Of a DNA stretch of 6,755 bases, positions 3,927 through 6,755 are shown one piece after another. Source of the stretch: Lachnospiraceae bacterium (GTDB lineage Bacteria > Bacillota_A > Clostridia > Lachnospirales > Lachnospiraceae). The notes under the pieces are model-generated. The model was not told the origin of the DNA and searched no databases. It saw only the letters and a program-made list of their open reading frames with translations. The stretch's first letter is position 1. Each line of letters opens with the position of its first letter. Position numbers and translations under genes: made by a program. The DNA is taken from positions 1-6,755 of the forward strand of contig JAGCZE010000224.1 of assembly GCA_017960415.1 (NCBI GenBank), written 5' to 3'.

Positions 3927-6755
3927 ATGAAAAGGTTTACAAGTATTTTGTGCACGCTATGCCTTGTATTGGGTATGCTGGCCGGACTGAATCTTGCTCC
4001 GACCGTGAAGGCAAGCGCAAATGATCCGGAACTGCCGGGTAAAGTCACTGTGATCGATTTCAGTGATAAAGATGCCGCTACGGAATGGAATACCACGGCT
4101 GAGATCAAAACAGCCACCGGATCGGCGATCACGGTGGGCGGGAAAACACAGTGGACACACGGTGTGATCATTATCGAGCCTCAGAATGGATGGGCATTTA
4201 AAGAGGCAACTTATCAGCGCATCACGAATCAAAATATTGTGGCACTGGAATTCGAAAGCCTCAGTTCTGTTTTTTCAAAAGTCAGAAGCAATACAAACAA
4301 TGATATCCCCGATGATGTCAAGACTGTGATGACTGCTTATGAAGGCAGGGATACAAGTCAGATAAAAGCGGTTTATATTAACAGAGCATTGTATCAGCAG
4401 ATCAATTACAGCACTGTTAATGTATCATTTGAGAAAAACGGTCAGACAGAAGCCATGACCGTGACGGTGGAGCCGGATGAAAAATATGCCTCCCTGCAGA
4501 ATTTTAAAGTAGGAGATGAATTTGATGTATTTGATATTGTTCAGGCAGACTGTCCGGATGTTTTGAACGGTTATGTACGCTCCGATTATAAAATAAAGCT
4601 GAATGGCGGAAGCATCGGTTCACATGGAGCATATCAAAGATGGAGTGATACGTCTGATCCGAATTACGGAAAATATCAGGCCGCAGGCACAGGAGTTGTA
4701 AGATTTACTCTTACCAATCAAAAGAATGGCGTCCAGTATGTTTTTAATGCCAACGTATCTTATGACGGGATGCCGCTGAACATTAACAGCTTCAGCGTTG
4801 GAAGCGATGCCGCACTTGAGATGGATTCGTTTGGTGACGCTGATCTCGGACAATACATGATCGTACCCAAACAGGGAGGCTTTTTCACGGAGGTATTCTT
4901 AACCTTTACCGTACCTGCCGGAGTTACGGTTAATGATATTAACTTTGTTCGTAACCGTGTAGTGCTTGCTCCCGGTGAATCAAAGGATATACCGCTGGAT
5001 CCCGACGGTGATGATCCCCATCAGACACCGAGAGACATTGTCGCAGACCTTGCAGTGGAAGGAACAACTGCATATGTAGGCATACAATCGAAGAATTCCA
5101 ATGTGGCATTGGAAACTGCATTTGTCATTGATGTTACCAGTAACGGAGAGAATTATGAGTATTGGCTTGCCATCGGTTATGAACGTGCAATTTCGGTAAG
5201 CGGCATGGGTAAGCAGATCATGTCCGTTGCGGCAGGAAGCTCGTTGCAACTGAAGGATTTCCTTTATTTCCGGGATGATGCGGAAAAACAGGATCTTTAT
5301 GACGGGATCACAGACGGATCCTTCAAGCTTCTGATGCAGGGAATCTCTCCCAAATTTGAAAACGGTATATTCAACGGCGAGCTGATCGCTTATTATCCCT
5401 GTGACCGTATGATCTTATGGGATTGTGCTTCTTCGACCGTTATATATTCCGGAAGCGCAGCTATCAGCGTTAAGGCCAATACGCTTATTGAGGCGGGAAC
5501 ATCCTTAGATCTGAATTCGCTTCTGCCCGGCTACCCGGATGAAACAAAATGGAATGATTATATAGACACAGTGAATGTTACCAAAGTTAATCATGATTAC
5601 GGATATACACTGAAGGATAACAATAAAACCTTTGTTGCACCGGATGCGGTTGATGGGATTGTCGAGTACGTGATCAGCTCATATCTCGCCGAGATCAAGA
5701 TCAAGGTTTGCCCTGCGGGCACTCTTATGAGCAGCCTTACGGACGTTGCGAAGACCGTTGAAAAGGACGAAAGTCTTGTTGTTGATGTTGACAGCGAAGA
5801 TGTTACATTATCGAAGGATACCATAAACAATTTCAAGGAAAACGGCGGAGACAACAGCAGCATCGTCCTGAAGAATTCAAAGGACAAGCATAAATCGGAA
5901 TGGCATTTTAATAAAAATGATCTGAAGAATGCGGCCCAGAAGGATATCAAGCTTAATGTTGCGGTGGGCAGTGAGCTTGTTAACGAAGAGCTTGACAGTA
6001 AGATGTCCAAGTATAATATTAAGGGTATGAAGCTTGGATTCGCGTCGAACGGTGTTCTGCCGGGCAAGACGGGGCTTCGTTTCTATCTGTCGGATGCGGA
6101 ATTGAACTCATTTGCGGATAAGAATAAGATCCAGATGTATTATAACGATCCCGCAACGGGCAAGCTCGTTCTTGAAAGCAAGAATCTTTATATTGCACAG
6201 GATAATAACGGCGACAATTATATTGATGTTGCGGTAACACATAACTCGGATTTCGTCCTGACCAGCGCAGATGCGGCAGAGTACGGCGAATCATCTTCGT
6301 CGGGAACCTCTACCTCAGGTGAAAACACGTCATCTTCATCAGGCGGCTCAACTTCGGGTGAAAGTACATCACCTTCATCAGGCGGCTCAACTTCGGGTGA
6401 AAGCACGACACCTTCATCAGGCGGCGGGTCATCTTCCGGCACCGGCGCGGGAACAAGTACCGACACCAGCTCAAATACATCGGGGACCGGCGGATCTTCG
6501 TATACTCCTTCGGAGAGCACTTCGACAACCGGGAGTACAGATTCTTCGACACAGTCGGCTACTACAGAAAAGTCGCAGGATACGGGCAAGACAGAGGAAG
6601 GCAAGGCTACGGATTCCGGCAAGAATACCCAGGAACCCAAGACAACCGTAACAACCGGTAAGGATGGCTCAAAAACGACGACGACAGTTGTAGAAGGAAA
6701 AGACGGAGAAATCCTTTCCAAGACCGAAGAAACCGTAAAGGTTGATAAAAACGGA
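3927..6755 (+). CDS. Large secreted/cell-surface protein with Ser/Thr-rich linker, 3' end outside window
   Basis: An open frame of 943 codons without a stop starts at an ATG behind a strong ribosome binding site and continues past the window. Residues 1-31 form a signal peptide: KR, a hydrophobic core (ILCTLCLVLGMLAGLNLA), then PTVKASA with probable cleavage after ASA at 29-31. There is no lipobox. Residues about 35-610 are an uncharacterised, probably beta-rich ectodomain with few cysteines (209, 492, 500, 595) and an acidic DPDGDD patch near 358. Residues about 618-780 resemble a module I know from clostridial surface proteins: a strand region, then GVLPGKTGLRFYL, IQMYYNDPATGKLVLES and a closing THNSDFVL. 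From 788 a low-complexity Ser/Thr/Gly linker with 13-residue repeats leads into a Lys/Thr/Glu-rich, charged stretch (from about 890). Such tails usually connect to a membrane or wall anchor, not visible here. The specific function is unknown; adhesion or substrate binding is only a guess. Confidence 0.9.
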   Translation, partial: MKRFTSILCTLCLVLGMLAGLNLAPTVKASANDPELPGKVTVIDFSDKDAATEWNTTAEIKTATGSAITVGGKTQWTHGVIIIEPQNGWAFKEATYQRITNQNIVALEFESLSSVFSKVRSNTNNDIPDDVKTVMTAYEGRDTSQIKAVYINRALYQQINYSTVNVSFEKNGQTEAMTVTVEPDEKYASLQNFKVGDEFDVFDIVQADCPDVLNGYVRSDYKIKLNGGSIGSHGAYQRWSDTSDPNYGKYQAAGTGVVRFTLTNQKNGVQYVFNANVSYDGMPLNINSFSVGSDAALEMDSFGDADLGQYMIVPKQGGFFTEVFLTFTVPAGVTVNDINFVRNRVVLAPGESKDIPLDPDGDDPHQTPRDIVADLAVEGTTAYVGIQSKNSNVALETAFVIDVTSNGENYEYWLAIGYERAISVSGMGKQIMSVAAGSSLQLKDFLYFRDDAEKQDLYDGITDGSFKLLMQGISPKFENGIFNGELIAYYPCDRMILWDCASSTVIYSGSAAISVKANTLIEAGTSLDLNSLLPGYPDETKWNDYIDTVNVTKVNHDYGYTLKDNNKTFVAPDAVDGIVEYVISSYLAEIKIKVCPAGTLMSSLTDVAKTVEKDESLVVDVDSEDVTLSKDTINNFKENGGDNSSIVLKNSKDKHKSEWHFNKNDLKNAAQKDIKLNVAVGSELVNEELDSKMSKYNIKGMKLGFASNGVLPGKTGLRFYLSDAELNSFADKNKIQMYYNDPATGKLVLESKNLYIAQDNNGDNYIDVAVTHNSDFVLTSADAAEYGESSSSGTSTSGENTSSSSGGSTSGESTSPSSGGSTSGESTTPSSGGGSSSGTGAGTSTDTSSNTSGTGGSSYTPSESTSTTGSTDSSTQSATTEKSQDTGKTEEGKATDSGKNTQEPKTTVTTGKDGSKTTTTVVEGKDGEILSKTEETVKVDKNG
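6318..6431 (+). repeat. 39-bp tandem repeat in the surface-protein linker
   Basis: A 39-bp unit is repeated in frame, starting at 6318, 6357 and 6396, the third copy diverging after GGCGGC. Each unit encodes 13 residues of the type GE-x-T-x-x-SSGGSTS. Copies 1 and 2 are nearly identical around TCATCAGGCGGCTCAACTTC. Being a multiple of three, copy-number change would alter linker length without breaking the frame. Confidence 0.9.

Noticed and set aside
3923..3928. Perfect TATAAT with upstream TG, resembling an extended -10 promoter
   Set aside because: It overlaps the ATG at 3927, so transcription would begin downstream of the start codon; the strong ribosome binding site must be inside the transcript. 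It is probably coincidental.
3951..3965. Cysteines in the signal peptide as a possible lipoprotein lipobox
   Set aside because: The two Cys residues (9 and 12) lie inside the early hydrophobic core without an L-x-A/G-C context at its end; an ASA signal peptidase I site follows at 29-31.
6208..6234. DNNGDNYID-like stretch resembling a dockerin or EF-hand calcium loop
   Set aside because: The position-12 acidic residue is missing, there is no second loop, and the segment lies in the turn of a known beta-rich module where relatives have a similar short D/G-rich turn.
6218..6721. A 167-codon Val/Pro/Glu-rich minus-strand frame, and a plus-strand His/Arg-rich frame at 6271-6651
   Set aside because: Both are frame shadows of the Ser/Thr-rich repetitive coding sequence of the surface protein; their composition mirrors the repeat.

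Overview
The window looks like a chromosomal piece from a Gram-positive gut or rumen Clostridia, probably Lachnospiraceae- or Oscillospiraceae-like. This rests on the secA-prfB gene order, strong AGGAGG-type ribosome binding sites, a CheW gene, a palindromic intergenic repeat of a style I associate with such genomes, and a large secreted protein whose domain style is common in these bacteria. No species can be assigned from the sequence alone. All genes read on the + strand.

Layout: (1) 1-360 is the 3' end of secA, including the C-terminal zinc-binding tail. (2) 361-600 is a spacer filled by a compact palindromic element (371-574). It has 11-bp perfect outer inverted repeats, a short hairpin just inside each end, three copies of a 20-bp hairpin spaced exactly 67 bp apart, and two copies of the intervening segment. 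(3) 601-1737 is prfB, encoding release factor 2 as one uninterrupted frame, without the programmed +1 frameshift known from many bacteria. (4) 1783-2331 is a CheW-type chemotaxis coupling gene 45 bp downstream of prfB, followed by a hairpin and a clear intrinsic terminator (2393-2428). (5) 2429-3739 is decayed or rearranged. A 54-codon remnant of an XRE-type helix-turn-helix regulator (2553-2717) runs directly, out of frame, into the 3' three quarters of a major facilitator (DHA3/MFS_3-like) transporter gene (about 2699-3739). The simplest reading is one deletion that joined two neighbouring genes and inactivated both. (6) 3740-3926 is a spacer with an inverted repeat. (7) 3927 to the window end is one open frame of 943 codons with no stop. 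It encodes a large secreted protein with a signal peptide, a long probable beta-rich ectodomain, a recognisable C-terminal module, and a Ser/Thr/Gly-rich linker with a 39-bp tandem repeat; the gene continues beyond 6755.

Functionally, secA (protein export) and prfB (translation termination) are core genes that probably share transcription. cheW may be read from the same transcript up to the terminator. The large surface protein is itself a predicted Sec substrate. I found no convincing undescribed multi-gene system. The most notable items are the palindromic repeat with its internally covarying hairpins, the frameshift-free prfB, the regulator/transporter deletion junction, and the uncharacterised surface protein.
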